From positions 5,146,001 through 5,210,000 of the forward strand of contig NC_088788.1 in assembly GCF_949628265.1 (NCBI RefSeq): a stretch of DNA of 64,000 nt, given 5' to 3'. This document shows, piece by piece, positions 48,111 to 61,318 of the stretch. Under the pieces are notes generated by a model. That model was not told the origin of the DNA. It ran no database searches and was given only the letters and a program-made list of their open reading frames with translations. Position 1 is the stretch's first letter, and each line of letters starts with the position of its first letter. The DNA is from Cloeon dipterum (Eukaryota > Arthropoda > Insecta > Ephemeroptera > Baetidae). A program made the position numbers and the translations under genes.

Positions 48111-50035
48111 AAAAAATTGGATTTTGGGCCACATTTGGTCTGAATAAAAGGACATGGAAAAATTGGTCGGTTAGAGTTATTTCTCATGAAATATTATTTC
48201 TTATCTAAACAATCGCTACCATTCCACGTCACCTTCTACGACATTTTTACAAAATTCCCATTTTTCAGAATGATAGCGCCACCCAATTTTTCCTTTTTTA
48301 AATTTGCTTGACCAAAATGTAGCCCGTAAAATTATTTGACTCAATTTGGCCCTTAAAAATTACAGGGAAAAAAATGAAACTGGTTCCTTCCTATGGAATT
48401 TTTAAATAAATTGTTCGATAAAATTTGGGCTATTAACATATAAAAAAGAAAAATAATCTAATTTACAATTAGACATAATTTTTGAAATCAGTATTCGGGT
48501 AAATTCTTCCGGTACAAATTGTTTCTCAAGTCTCTTTTGTTTTTATTGGGTTCCATGCTATGCAAAACATAATTAAATAAATAAAATCTATATATCGAAA
48601 GTTATCATTGCAATGGTGAGCGTACTATACTTTAAAGTACACATTCTTATTGATACCAAAAAATAAAGTTCCACATCTTTATTTATTTTTTTAAAATTAT
48701 ATTGCTGCATTTATGATTTTATAAACAATTTTATTTAAAATTAAAAAATAAATATTTTTAAAATATCAATATCATTTAGTGTTATAACTGATTAAATCAA
48801 AAATGATCTTTGTTGCTATATGGTTTCTATACTTTACCTAATTGTAAATTAAACAACCTTTGAACAAATTTAAAAATACTAAAAATGTTGCGGTGGGGTT
48901 ATGTTAAATCCCACAATTGCAAAATTTCAAAATTATATTCATGCCTACTCTTGGTTTTCAATGTTGAACAAAAATAAGATAATCCAACCGAACGCTGCAT
49001 AATGAAAATCCACAGCATCGAGCACAAGCACTCGCAATCAAGATGAATCATTAGTGCGCGAGCGGTCGCGATAAGCGCGAGCAATGTTCGGAAATCAGAA
49101 TTGACGGTCGGTTTTAGAATAATTAATGCGAATTTATTGGAAGTTATATCGCTCGTGGTTTGGCGTACAAATTAATTCCTGAGCGGAATTAAAATGAAAG
49201 AAGATATGAATGGGGAACACGCGCGTTGCTGGCGGCGCAAAATCAAGGAATCAATAACCAATTATAGCGCTCGGCAAGATTGCGGCTCTTCCGTTTCGCC
49301 AAATCAAATAAATATTTCGAGGCGCAACGCAAGGATGAATTTTGTTAGCGTTCTTTCTTTTCCTCCTTTCGACGCGTCCAAATTTATCTCGGCTTTTGTC
49401 AGATCTCAATTGACGTCTTTCAAAATAGATATTGCTTCTGGATGTGAATAAGAATAATAGCAGTCTCGACTATAAATATTTCATTCGGTTATTTTGAAAC
49501 TTCAGACACATAATGGAGCGTGAAATTGAAGGAAAAATTAAATCAAAAGACCAGAATTTGTTAGAGGAGCATTATAACGTTGTTTTATTAAATAAAAAGT
49601 TGAATTTCTTGTTTTAAAATAACATGCGACAGTTTTAGTGGTCATTTTTTACTTTTTATGCTTGTCTGAGGATCAATTTTTGCGGTACAAATTGTTCCTC
49701 AAAACTGTTCTGTTTTTATTTAATTTTTTGCAAAAAAACTAACTAATTAATACTGTTTATAATTTTAAAAATTTATCTTTGAAATTAAAAATGTACAATG
49801 CTTTAAAATTTAGTATAATTTTTATATTTTAAACAATAATAAAATTAAGTTTCATAGATTTATGTATTTTTTAATTATATTGCTGCATTTATTTTCAATT
49901 TTATTTAAATAAAAAATAATTATTTATAATATTACGGACCGCACCTCGCCGTTCAGATTTTGAAAGGGGAATATTCTGCACAATTAAGCCTATCTTGCAT
50001 CTATATGTTCTAATCGCCTGATCTGGAGGAATTGC
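48111..50035. other. Intergenic DNA with local duplication
   Basis: 48,490-48,780 and 49,670-49,940 resemble each other (both contain GGTACAAATTGTT then AT-rich text). A GC-richer patch lies at 48,980-49,440. No gene. Confidence 0.4.
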
Positions 50036-50041
50036 ACATTA

Positions 50042-50222
50042 GCGGAAGAGAGACATCTCTATACAAGCAAGCACGCGAACCACTTTCGAGTTTCGAGGGC
50101 TCAAGGTGGTGGAGATCGACCTGTCAGGCACCTTCTTTAAAAGCCAAGTCCTCAATAAATTATTTTCACTTTTTGATAGTGAGGTTGACCATTTTGTTCG
50201 AGCCTGCTGGAATTCTCTACAG
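50042..50222 (+). pseudogene. Possible decayed coding fragment, family unclear
   Basis: A plus-strand frame of about 60 codons reads FEFRGLKVVEIDLSGTFF and onward to a stop. Preceding codons in the same frame hold stops at about 50,017 and 50,038. The LKVVEIDLSG string resembles a leucine-rich repeat. It could be chance. Confidence 0.22.
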
Positions 50223-50429
50223 CTAAACTTGTGGTATTCTTGAAAATTGGAGTAGAAGTTTTGCCGATGCGACGCATGCCGGGTCAAAACAGTAAAGAGG
50301 ACGTGCGGACCAATTTTATCTAGCGTTTTCTACTGTAACCATCCAGATTTTGATGTAACAAGAATATAAAAGCCATTTTTGGTATTGACATGAAGTAAAT
50401 AAATACATAATATTCCTTTTTTGTTCCAG

Positions 50430-50474
50430 GCTAACCAAACCACGCACTTTACAATCTTAGTCGCGGTTATTGAG
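50430..50474 (+). other. 45-nt exon-like segment
   Basis: A T-rich tract with TTGTTCCAG precedes it and a strong GTAAGT donor (50,475) follows. The length is divisible by three, with one of three frames open (ANQTTHFTILVAVIE). It may be a microexon or 5' UTR exon of a gene spanning the desert. Confidence 0.35.
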
Positions 50475-50949
50475 GTAAGTGATTAATTTTCATTAATTTT
50501 AAACAATTTAAAATCTCGATCGTTCTGCGTTACGAAAGACTTTAATTGAATTACTGGTATATAGAAAATATATTTGTATCAATTTTCCCGACGAGCACAC
50601 AGAGGCTTTGGAAGCTGATTTAATTAAAGTTATCAGTTTTTTCACTCTCAGTTATTGAAACAAATTTTGCCACTTTTAGACGCTTCAAAACTCATCTTTT
50701 AGACAAATCAAGTGAATGTAAAATTAAGTATCTTTAAACCTATCATCTAATTGAAAAGGTAAACTTTAAAAATAGATTCTACAGTGAGCCTGAAATTGAC
50801 AGTATAATTTGACTCAATTCACACTCCTACAGCTACTGAAGGCCATCAGTTAACGTAATTTTCTGTCTACAATTTAAAAAATTCAAACTACGAAAGAGTT
50901 AAAAATATAACTCTTTGTTGTAAATAAATTAGTTCGTTTAAAGACCATC
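50475..50949. other. AT-rich DNA
   Basis: Nothing supported. Confidence 0.5.
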
Positions 50950-50957
50950 CTTGCTAC

Positions 50958-51227
50958 CAGCGGGGTCCAGATGTGCGATAAAATTGGTTCCTACTCCTAC
51001 TGCGCAGATCCAAGATGGCGTCTGAATGAGGGAAACAAAAAGCTCTCTTTGGATTGCCATACGAGTTTCAACAGTTTGTTTTTACGATCCAAAAGACAAG
51101 TAATGCAAATTATGTCACAATATGGACGAAAACATGCTTCTTTTCGCGCATTTTCACGTGACCGTTTTTTCGCGCAATACTCCACCGGACGCCATATCTG
51201 CGCGTTTCACGAATCTGGCCCCCGCTG
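50958..51227 (-). mobile_element. hAT-type MITE, family A, full copy
   Basis: 270 bp, ends CAGCGGGGTCCAGATG and TCTGGCCCCCGCTG. Perfect 8-bp duplication CTTGCTAC at 50950-50957 and 51228-51235. The best preserved copy for defining the element. Confidence 0.92.
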
Positions 51228-51235
51228 CTTGCTAC

Positions 51236-53100
51236 AATTAAATTTCTAATTTTCTCCAAACTAAAGCAGGGAAACAGTGCTCCTCACTAAAAAAACATGC
51301 AGAAACATTTTCCGAGTTTTCTGCGTAAAATTTGCCTTGAGGATAAGTTCACAAATATTATTTGTTTATTTTCTCCATTTTCTCATTATCATTGCAACAA
51401 ATATAAATTATTTGTCAGGAAATTTATTTATATTTGCATCTCGTAAAATCAAAATAGGGTTAGATCTTTTGATGACGAGTCTCATTTCATCTTTACTTAG
51501 CAACATACTGAACCAAAACCCTCTCTTCACATATTTGCTCAGCGTCGAGCGGGCTCAGCGTTTATTTTTCAAATATTTTGCTTGCGGCCGTGTGCGCAGA
51601 GAGTTAATTGCGTTTGTCGGTGAAATTCGCCGACGGGGCGGACGCGCGAGCGAGCGCGAGGGTCGTTGATGTTTTGCGAGATGGGTTGGTGCATTGCAGC
51701 CGCCCGCCGGTGGCTCGCAGCGCAGTTCGTCATAATAATACACCTTTACACGCACGGTATGGCGCTTGTCGGCGTGTGATTGCCAGTCTGCTCACGCCGC
51801 AGGACGCGCAGCAAAACCGCAGGCCAGCGTTGCCTGTGACACCGCACCAAACGTGCCGCTTGAATTATGATTTTATAATTATTTCCAGCGTGTGTGTGTG
51901 TGTTGTGTCTCTCAACAGACGTGAACAAATGACACGTTTTGTGGAGATTTATGGAAGATTATAAGCTTATTTTACACATTGTTCAGAGCTGAGATACGCT
52001 CGTGAGAATTTTTTTAGATATTCTCTCCTAATAAGTACAATTGAAATAAAATCAGATTTAAAAAATTGGATTGTTTTGAGGAATCAAGTGGAATAAATTA
52101 AATCTAAAATATAAGAAGTCAAAAAATAAATTTATGGCCTGTCTTGGGGCAGTGGAAACCTTTTTTCCTAGTGATTAAAGAAAGAGCCAAAGTTAATTAG
52201 ATGTAAAAATTCAATTTGTTAAAGTATATAAAAAAATTAAAAATAAATAAATTATTTTACGTGTACTGAACACGCTGTGAAAATGATTTTCATAGTTTTA
52301 ATTGTTTTTATATTAAAATTTGTTTTAATGTAATAAATCAATTTTTAATTTCAATTTTCAGAAATATATATCCTATTTTTTTAGAAATGATTAAAGTTTT
52401 TTTTTTAATTATTATTTATAGGCTTCCTAGTGCACACTATTGAAATATAAGATATTATTTTACTACTATACATGTGGCCATGGAAGTTGAGTGTTGAACC
52501 TTGATTTTATTGAGTACTTTACCAAATCCGGAATAGTAATAATAAGTGAAATAAACTTGATTCACTGTGTCATACATCAAGAAAATTTCATATTAACACT
52601 TACTAAGATTACGCTGTGAATGCTGCGCAAAAACCGAAATAAATTTCCAGCGATGCATGATCGGAAGGAGCCAGGAGCCTCGAATGTAGCCGTGTTGTTG
52701 ACAATGATTACGGAATAGATGCAGATAAATTATGAAGAGTTAAATTAGCTGAAGAAATAATTTAGCACAAGCGTATGATGATGCTAATTGTAACAGTATT
52801 TCAGTCAATGGTCATTTAATTTTATCAGTGCTCCAGATAGACGTTTTGTGGAAATTTATAGAAGATTAGAACCTTATTTTACGCAGAAAAATTCAGATTT
52901 AATTTTGAGCATAAGTTAATTTGAATTTATACTAGCACTTGCTAGGGAAGGCAATTATTTTGGTCTCCAGAATCAATTCTTGATTAAAAAATGATTTGTA
53001 TGTAAAAATTTTCGTTATTATTGTTTAGATTAATTAAATTTACAAAACAAATAGAAAAAGAGAGAAAAATGGAACCTTTAACACTCTCATCATTAAGCTG
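51236..53100. other. GC-rich island 51,540-51,920 and start of a local tandem repeat
   Basis: The island has a GT run near 51,891. From 51,930 the DNA is partly repeated at 52,842 onward (ACGTTTTGTGGARATTTAT, then a later shared block with GGGGCAG.GGAAACC). Confidence 0.4.
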
Positions 53101-54080
53101 TACTTTACCAGTCAGGGTTTTACCTGACGATTTACTTGATCCTAATATCATCAGGTAAAACCCTGACATAACCGACAGTAAAATTTCATTCTTGTTGGGA
53201 ATTCCCAGCCCCACCACCTTTAAGAACATTTTGCTTCTTGTATTTTGAAAATTAAATGATTCGCAAGATTTTGAACAGAAAAAAAGAAACTTGTGTCTCG
53301 AGAACTGAACAAAATAATAATTATTTATTGTTTAGAGGAATCAAATGATCTAAAAAATAAAAATAAAATTTAAGAAATTAAAAAACAGCTTTCTGGCTTG
53401 TTTTGGGGCAGCGGAAACCTTTTTCCTCGTGATTTAAGAAACAGCCAAAGTATGTTAAGCATATATATGCAGTAATTAAAAAGTATTATTGCAAATAAAA
53501 AAATTATTAAACCTGCATGTACTTTTGGGGGGTATGAAGAGGGTTGGAATGATGAAGACCGATGAATTCCGATTGACGAATTTTGTTGGTGTATTGGTTT
53601 ACAGTAGGAAATTCGATCGGATACTTAATCAAATACCAGAACTGAAATTGTTTTTCAATAATGAGTTACAAATTCTTTTTGCTAACTGACTGTTGGACTC
53701 ACCCCTTTGAATCGGGCTCTGCTCAATTAAACGAATCACGTCAGCACCGTGTGGCTGACGGACGAAAACTGATTATTATTTTTAAATCATCTTTCTGCTG
53801 TTAAACAATAGTGCAAAATTACAATAATTCAAACCGCCGACAATTGTTGGCTTCCAACAAAAAGCAGGACCTCGTTGTTGTACCGCTACATACTAAAAAA
53901 GCTGTAAAAATTATTTTGTATCTTTTTATTTTTTTATATTAAATATTATTTTAGTGTATTAAATAAATTTTTATTTTAATTATCAGAATTACATAATATT
54001 TTTCTTGAGAAAATATTAAACTCATAGTTTTAACTATTATTTATAAGATTTCTAGTGCTACATTCAATGATATTAGTCTT
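51930..54080 (+). repeat. Diverged local tandem duplication
   Basis: Shared blocks in order: 51,930-51,980 with 52,840-52,890; 52,060-52,200 with 53,325-53,460; 52,380-52,460 with 54,000-54,080. The second unit is longer and includes the hairpin at 53,111. Confidence 0.5.
53101..53180. repeat. Compact hairpin (pre-miRNA-like)
   Basis: Arms 53111-53127 and 53151-53167 are perfect complements (GTCAGGGTTTTACCTGA). Pairing extends inward after one mismatch (GAT/ATC), leaving a loop of about 15 nt. A further TACT/AGTA pairing lies at the base. No ORF. Confidence 0.6.
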
Positions 54081-54962
54081 ATTCTTGTACAGTAAATAAT
54101 GGTTTTTTACTATCAATGCGACAATGCGTAAATATTAAGAATTTTTGGTCTTCTTTATAGATAAAATGCATATATATGCTTCGGAAAATCCGTAAAACGT
54201 TTTTGCAATGCAGTTTTTTCCAAAAAAATGCAGGTTTTGGCGAACCTTGCTTGTCAAAGCTAAAAATGCAAAATTCTGTTCACTTTTTATCTGTAAAGAT
54301 CATCTTCAAGAAACAACCCTTTGGATGCGCAACAATTAGTCTGTATTCATGCGGGAGAGCCAGGACGTAGTACAAAAATTAAAGCAATGAAAAGCCAAGT
54401 GTAAGCGGGTCCTTTGAAGCGTTGCCCGAGGGTTGTCAGCTGTTGGCCCGCCGCGCGCTTATAAAATGGGCCGAATTCTCGAGATGTCGAGATCGCTCCG
54501 CTTCTCGGCTGTGGCAAGCAGCAAAAGCCGGCTCACGTGCTGTTTTGCGAAGCGTCGCACGGGCTGAAAAGGCATTCGCGGTGCTCGTTTTCGGAATGCC
54601 GATGAGCCCGTTCAGCCCGTGCGCCGCGCCAGCCTCCTTTGTGCCCCTGACGACCATCGTAAAGTAGCTGCCGAAATCGCGCACGCCTGCGAAACGCACT
54701 CTTTAGAATTAATTTCGGCCCGAAATGTGCGTGGCACGGACCACGCACCGGGCTTTACGGCGCAGATGTGCGACGAAAACCGAATTTTCGCAACGCAATT
54801 AAGGCTGTCAAGTGGGCGGTGAGACATTTAGACGCGTTTTTATTTCTTCTGAGACCTGCCAGTTTTATAGGGTGAATCTGCTAACTGTAGAAACTGTAAC
54901 TTTCGCTCTAGAGAGTGCGAAAAATTTTAAATTACTACATATAACTGAGTTGAAAATTGTTT
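53181..54962. other. Intergenic DNA with GC-rich island 54,390-54,840
   Basis: The island has a good TATA box (TATAAAA at 54460-54466 between GC-rich sequences). Long frames run on both strands through GC-rich codons and none matches a family. Confidence 0.4.
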
Positions 54963-54970
54963 AAAATAAT

Positions 54971-55226
54971 CAGCGGGGTCCAGATTCGTGCGGTGGATTA
55001 TGGCGCGAAAAAACGGTCACTTGTAAATGCGCGAAAAGAAGTAAGTTTTGTTCAATATTTTGACATAATTTGCATTACTCTTAACTAATTGTGTCTTTTT
55101 GATCGTAAAAACAAACTCTTGACACTCGTACGGCAATCCAAAGAGAGCTTTTTGTTTCCCACATTCAAACGCAATCTTGAATCTGCGCAGTAGGAAACAA
55201 TTTTATCGCACGTCTGGCCTCCGCTG
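54971..55226 (+). mobile_element. hAT-type MITE, family A, full copy with small internal deletion
   Basis: 256 bp. Ends CAGCGGGGTCCAGATTCG and GTCTGGCCTCCGCTG. Perfect 8-bp duplication AAAATAAT at 54963-54970 and 55227-55234. The ATATGGCGTC segment near the left end is deleted. Confidence 0.9.
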
Positions 55227-55234
55227 AAAATAAT

Positions 55235-56656
55235 CTAATCTGAAATCAATTCTGTTTTAAATTTTTTTCTATAAAATTGTTGATTCATGCAAGGAAAATA
55301 GAAAATAAAATTTAAAAAATGAAATTAGAAAAATTCTATGTTCTGTTTAATTTGAATAAAAATCAAATTTTCTTCCTTGAGAGTTCAAAAAGGCTTTGGA
55401 GGGTTTGAAGATGGTTTTTGAGTCGCATTAACATATTTTTTATTCGTAATTACCAGCGGAAGACACTCAATATTTATATTAACCATTAGAAAAACTCTTG
55501 AAAAAATCTGAGTTGTGCTAGAATTTCTCACGCGATAAAAATATATATTTAAATTGATAAAAAAATTATTGCAGACTTAGAGTAGAAGTTTTTCCGATTT
55601 TATTTGAAAATAAGAGAACAAATCCTTCAGAGCTTATAGCTGAAATAATTATTCCTGACAAATTAAAAGGGATTTTAATCAGGCCGCGAAAAACCACATT
55701 TAAAAAATTGCAGTGCAGAGGTAAAAAGTGTTTCTTTAATTTTAACCAGTTCACTTCTCAGTTTTCAGTAATTTTTTTAATTATTTTGCTCATGACCTCG
55801 ACTTGAAAAACATTTGGAGATAAATTTTTGAAGAAATTGAGGCAGCAATAAATGACAATTTAAAAGAAAAAATAGGCACAATAGAGGTAATTTCGAACAC
55901 TTCAACCGCAAATTTTAGATTTTCAGAAGGTAAAAATGGAATAAATTAATTTCTTGTGCAAGAAATTGGTAAAAACCGTTAAAAATCAGTGGTGAAAAAA
56001 CCGAATGTTAAGCAAATGCGACCCTTATTTTAATATTAAATATCTCTTTTATTAAAATTATATTTCTACAGAAATTTTTCCGAATATTTAGAGATTATAA
56101 CTAAAACCTCTTTACTGCTAAAAATATTTAACAATAATTTAATTAACGCCTATGTTAGAATAAGTAATGATTTGTTTTCTTTTCATTTATATTTTTTCAT
56201 GGAAACAAAAGAAGGAATTGAGAAATAAATAAATCGACCAAATGTAAGCATAATATTTCATTAAATCAAACTAGTTCATCTGCACTCTGAATATGAAATA
56301 ATTTTATATATTTATTAATATTAAAAAGAACCGAATAAGTTACAGATTAAATAATGGACCTTTTTATCAAGTTGAATCAAACAAGACGTACTTGTTATGT
56401 TTTTTTTTAGAGACACGTTTGAAAGACAAGCTACATAACGACGTTGCGTTGCTCCACTTCACTACTTGACTTATTTGTGTTGGAGAACGAGCACACACAG
56501 AGTTGTTACGGAGCAAACTCACGGACAGTGACAAAGCAAAAGTTGATAAAGCTCTATAGCTGTCTCTCTGTGCTCCCCGTTTGCCATATTATTCGCAATG
56601 ACGAGTGATGTAAACGAACTGCTCTGCTTGTAAATGTGTTGAAATAAATAGCACAC

Positions 56657-56733
<77 letters not shown>

Positions 56734-58718
56734 TTATACGGTTGCAAACAATTTTACTATGCTCTCGCATGCTAATTAATTAAAGCCATAAATATATCCT
56801 ATTCAACTTTAGACCGGATTGTCTTCATTATTACGGTTTTCCCTGAAATCGAAGGGCTTTGCAGAAGTTAAGCGCTTTGAAGCGTGCTCCAACGTTTTTT
56901 GCCTGATGATGAAAGAAATCGTCAAGGAAATACACTCTGTCAAGTGTTCCTTGAGCTCCGGTAATAACTCGGCATTCAGACATATTCCGAGAGAGCGACT
57001 TCTTTTGCCTCTCTAATCAGACGAGTGCTGAAGCATCGCGCCGCTTCCGAATGCCGACTGCAAATTCCGCCAGAGTATAAAATTTAAGAAGATTTGTCTC
57101 GACGACGATATTGAATATTTCTTTTTCTGACTGAAATCGATTTGAAAATGGTTCAATCGGAAGGAATCACGTTTCATTTGGCGGAATGAGTTTGAGTTTA
57201 TTTTCTCACTGAGACAGGCAGACGGAAATCAACTGTCTCGCACGGAAATTGACTGAAAACAGGAAAAGAACTGAAAGAAATACGCAAGCAGTTAATTTTA
57301 TCAAATTAAAATCTCGAGCAAATCCACGAGTATAGAATAATTATTGTAATTTTTCGGTAGTTCTTGCTGAAAAGATTGTAAACGCATTTTTTCAAGAACA
57401 ATATCCACTTCGTAGAAATATCTTAAATATCTCTGATAAATAAGAAAAATTGCATGTTTTCAAATTAAAACAAAATCAACTATTTTAAGGTTAAAAAACA
57501 ACTAAAGAGCCCAGCCCACAAATGCAAATTTTAATTAGTGAATTAAAACACTTTTTTACTCAAATAAAAAGGCGCAAAAACAGATATGAATTATTTTCTA
57601 AATATGTTTTTATAGATAAACAATTGATCTGCATTGAAATTTATTTTTCTTTCATTTAAAAAAAATGTCGATTTTATTTATGATCGAAATACGTTTCAGA
57701 AGGCTATGGATTTGAAATTTAAACTTTATTTCATATCGAAAAATAATAAATGAAATTAGGAATGCGTGCCGTTGGAATTTTTGGAATCAGTCTTGGCGTT
57801 TAGCAAACAAGCACAGGACAATGAGAGCGGAAATTAAATTGTGACGTCAATCACTTCTCAAAGAGGCGAAGATATTGGAGTTTTTCTTATTTCCTTTGAA
57901 TTTTTTAACCAAACAAAAGGCGAGAAACAACAATCAGGTCAACAGAAGTGGCGTGTTCTGAATATAAACAACCAAGGGCTTTTCCAAAATATCTAATAAT
58001 TATTTTTAGAATTATTACCTGAGCCTAACAATGTTTTTTACGACGTCAATTTAATTTAAATCCTGGAATCCTCAGCTAGAGAAGGGAATAAATCAAATAA
58101 TAAATACACAAAATTCCAAACAATCCCAAAAAACCTTTTCCCTATATCTGCTCCGTTTTTAATATTTGTTGGGTCGTAAATTGTGACACTCTCAGCTGTT
58201 GCAAATATGTATCCCCTTTTCGGGCCGTTCATCATGCTTAAAAACACTCCCTCGCACCCCTTTTTTCGCGCGCCCCAGTCCAAATTTCGGCCGCTAAAAG
58301 GCAAAGGACAAATTCGGATATGTGTTTGCTTTTATTATCACTGCGCGATGCGATGATTTTTTTTCTCTCGCCGAGAGCGGAGTAATCACTGCTGCACGAT
58401 GGCTGCTCAGTGTGTTTGTTATCTCTCGAGTGCGGAGCAGAGACAGACACGCAGGCAGCGCGCGCGGCATTCGCAGATTGAGCACTGCCTTTTATTACTC
58501 TTCCCGAGCGCGCCAAATTAGATTTATGCCAAGCTCGAATATTCCGCTGAGGCAGAATTTTTTACATTCTGTGATTCTCTTTGAATGGAGTCATTCACTG
58601 TGAAAGGTCAAATTTGATTTGCTACTCTTCAAGGCCGATTTCCTCGTGGAAAGTGTTTTTTTCTGCTTCTCAGAGAATGAAGTTAAAATCTGGAAAGAAA
58701 TTAATAATGCTGATAATC
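55235..58718. other. Intergenic DNA with GC-rich islands
   Basis: Long AT-rich part to 56,400. Islands lie at 56,440-57,060 (TATAAAA at 57076-57082 just beyond) and 58,200-58,560. No supported gene. Confidence 0.45.
56659..56729 (+). repeat. (AG)n microsatellite, about 71 bp
   Basis: About 35 uninterrupted AG units. Confidence 0.95.
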
Positions 58719-59014
58719 GTTGGGGGCTTGGAAAATTTATCATGAAAATAGCTTCAGTAGAATGAATATTTTTGTTGTTATTTATTTACTAACAGCTGAT
58801 TAGCCCGGTAATTGGAAAACGACCGTTAGATGGCACATCAGGCTAAAGGAAATGTAACAAAATACACGGGAATGAATTTATTAGGTCAGCACGCCTCTTT
58901 TTTGACGCTTCTGATCGGCCGCTGGACTGTCTCCTGATTGGCCTCCATTATTTCGACGCCATATTGAATTCTGACCGGCGGGAACCAACACAAATCGCAA
59001 CTTGGCCCCCGGTG
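58719..59014 (+). mobile_element. hAT-type MITE, family B copy 4, internally deleted
   Basis: Left terminus TGGGGGC joined to CTTGGAAAATTTATC by deletion of the CGACGCGCAG part. Right end TTGGCCCCCGGTG. No clear target duplication. Confidence 0.72.
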
Positions 59015-59110
59015 GGCTGTACTGTATTAATTTAGTTTTAAAATAATCTTTATTATGGTTCTGCAGGGCTATTTTGCCCCCATTTATTTCCATATCCGGA
59101 CAAAATAATA

Positions 59111-59250
59111 TCAGTTTGTACATAATTGTTTACAATTTTTCAATATTTCTTTTAAAAATTCATTGAAAGCACTTTGATTTCCGTTGAGAGACAAATTCGG
59201 TGGGAGGTTGTTCCACAGGAACTTGGAAACAGTTTTTGGGCATTTCAACA
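59111..59250 (-). pseudogene. LINE 3' fragment (end of an ORF2)
   Basis: On the minus strand a frame of about 45 codons ends in TGA (59113-59111). It contains KFLWNNLPPNL and SAFNEFLKEIL, the W-N-x-L-P ... F-x-x-x-L-K pattern at the C-terminus of many jockey/CR1-type ORF2 proteins. A stop lies just upstream in frame. Confidence 0.55.
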
Positions 59251-61318
59251 CTTACAAAAAATGGGGCCAGCAGTTTCATTTGATGCGCTCTTTTCTTGCC
59301 AAAGAGGTTTACATCGTACATTTTGGCTACTAAATAACACAGATAAGGCGGACAATATTTACACAGAATTTTGTGTCTGCACTAACACGTGCGAATTTTT
59401 CTTATTATTTCAAATAAAAATATTACTGGATTTGTTTTAATTTTTATATTTATGGTTTTTAAATGTTAATATAAGTTTATACAAGAATTTTAATATTTAT
59501 TTGAGTTATCATGTCAATTTAAATTAATTTAAAAAACTAACTAATTGAACTTTTGCTAAAAATTATAATTTAAAGTTAATTTTTCCTTTCTCTATTTGAT
59601 TTTTATAAGTAAAAAATTAATTTTCCAGATCGCCATAATATTTGTAGACGGTAAATCTGTTATTGAAAGTCCTCTCTTAAATGGCGTTATTTATTGTTAG
59701 ATGATTTGCGTAAATAGAACGGAATGAAAACTAATTAATCAATTTAAAACTTCAATCTATTCAGTATTCACGATCCCAACAATTCCTCTTTGTCCACCAT
59801 GTACGAAAAATAAATTCAAGCCAAGCAGCTCTCTGCTTGGAACGCAAATATTGATTACCTGCTTGTTTTTCGCAGCGATTCGAGCGCGTTGGCTGGAAAA
59901 CAAGGCTTAATGAACAAACACGCATCCAGTTTTGCGTAATCCGCGCGTCCATCTAATGTTGCTTGCGCCAGATAAGCAGTACACAATTTCGCAATAACAG
60001 ACTGAAAGCGGCGGCATATAGTGGCATGGCAAACTTATTCCAATAGAAAGATTATACACGCCGGCTCTCTCGGACACGCTGTATTATAGAGCAAACGTGC
60101 GAGCTGCGAGCGCCCTTTGCTGCAGCTGGATTTTAACGCTGCGGGCAACCTGCTTCTCGTCTCGGTCGCGCCGGTTGCATACGTGCTCTATCTCCGCAGA
60201 CTGTTCGCGGATACACTCCACTCCACTCGATCGCTTTGATAATTTATCCGGCTCCATTATATCCACTGACCTCTTTATCCCTTTTTCAAATATATTACTG
60301 CGGTATCGGAATTTCTTATTAAAAGCGGAGGTTTCAAGCATAGCGAGGTCGTAAATTGCAAAATATGGCCTCTGGTGGAAACTGGCAGGTCCATTTTGAT
60401 GATTTACAATGACGGAACATTTATTAAGCTTCTGTTACAAATTTTTCTCCATTTATTTGATATTTCTCGCCTGATTTAAAATTTTGTAGCATAAAATTGC
60501 ACGTTGCAAATTTTACCGGGTTTTACAGGACAATTTTGGAGAACTTTTAGGCCTCAGTATCTCACCTCCTCTTATGGATAGTTTAAAAAAAGGAAACCCC
60601 TCGCCAAGCCCAATCGAAGAAATGCCAAATTTGATGTCGTTAATTAGGTCAAAGTAAAATTCATTACTGTTATTTTGGTTTACAATTAAAATTTTGGATT
60701 ACTTTTGAAATTTGAGATCGTTACAGAATATTCTTCCTTGTTTTTAAATAAAAAATAGGAAATTATTAAATTATTGTTTCGTGTATTGCAAATACACATT
60801 GTCAGCACCAAATCTCGGGTTTTAAATTATATTTTTGCGAAAACTGCGCACCGGAATACTGTTCTTTGCCTCCCCTAACGAGCTAAAGGGCTTAGAGGGG
60901 TGCTTATCTTCCACCACCAAATTTAAACCAGCTTTAAATATTAAACAAGCAGAAATTTTTGATTCTCTTGTATTTAATTTAAATTTGAAATGCTTTATTT
61001 TTTAAATAATTCATAGGATAGTTATTTAGAGTGAATTTTAGATGATTTTAAATCTTTTTAACTGGCGACTAAGCACGAATATGGTTTTTAAAAATTTATT
61101 ACACATTTTCCATTTTTGTTCTAAATTCTCCAGCCGCCATGTTTGATTATTTATGTTTTCAAGGTTCGTTAGGTCTTGAAAAAATGTTTCAAACATAATT
61201 TCAAATACTTAGAGAGACTTTGAGCTTTGAGACAATTATTTATGAGTAATCGTTTTAAATTCTTCCAATGAGTTTCTAATATTAATTTTCTGTAACGTTT
61301 TAAATTGGACTTACAAAA
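59251..61318. other. Intergenic DNA with GC-rich island 59,760-60,360
   Basis: Frames overlap on both strands of the island. No supported exon. 60,360-61,318 is AT-rich. Confidence 0.45.

Noticed and set aside
54422..54827. Long overlapping frames on both strands in a GC-rich island
   Set aside because: Several frames are open at once because GC-rich DNA has few stops. No domain, splice or start context supports any of them.
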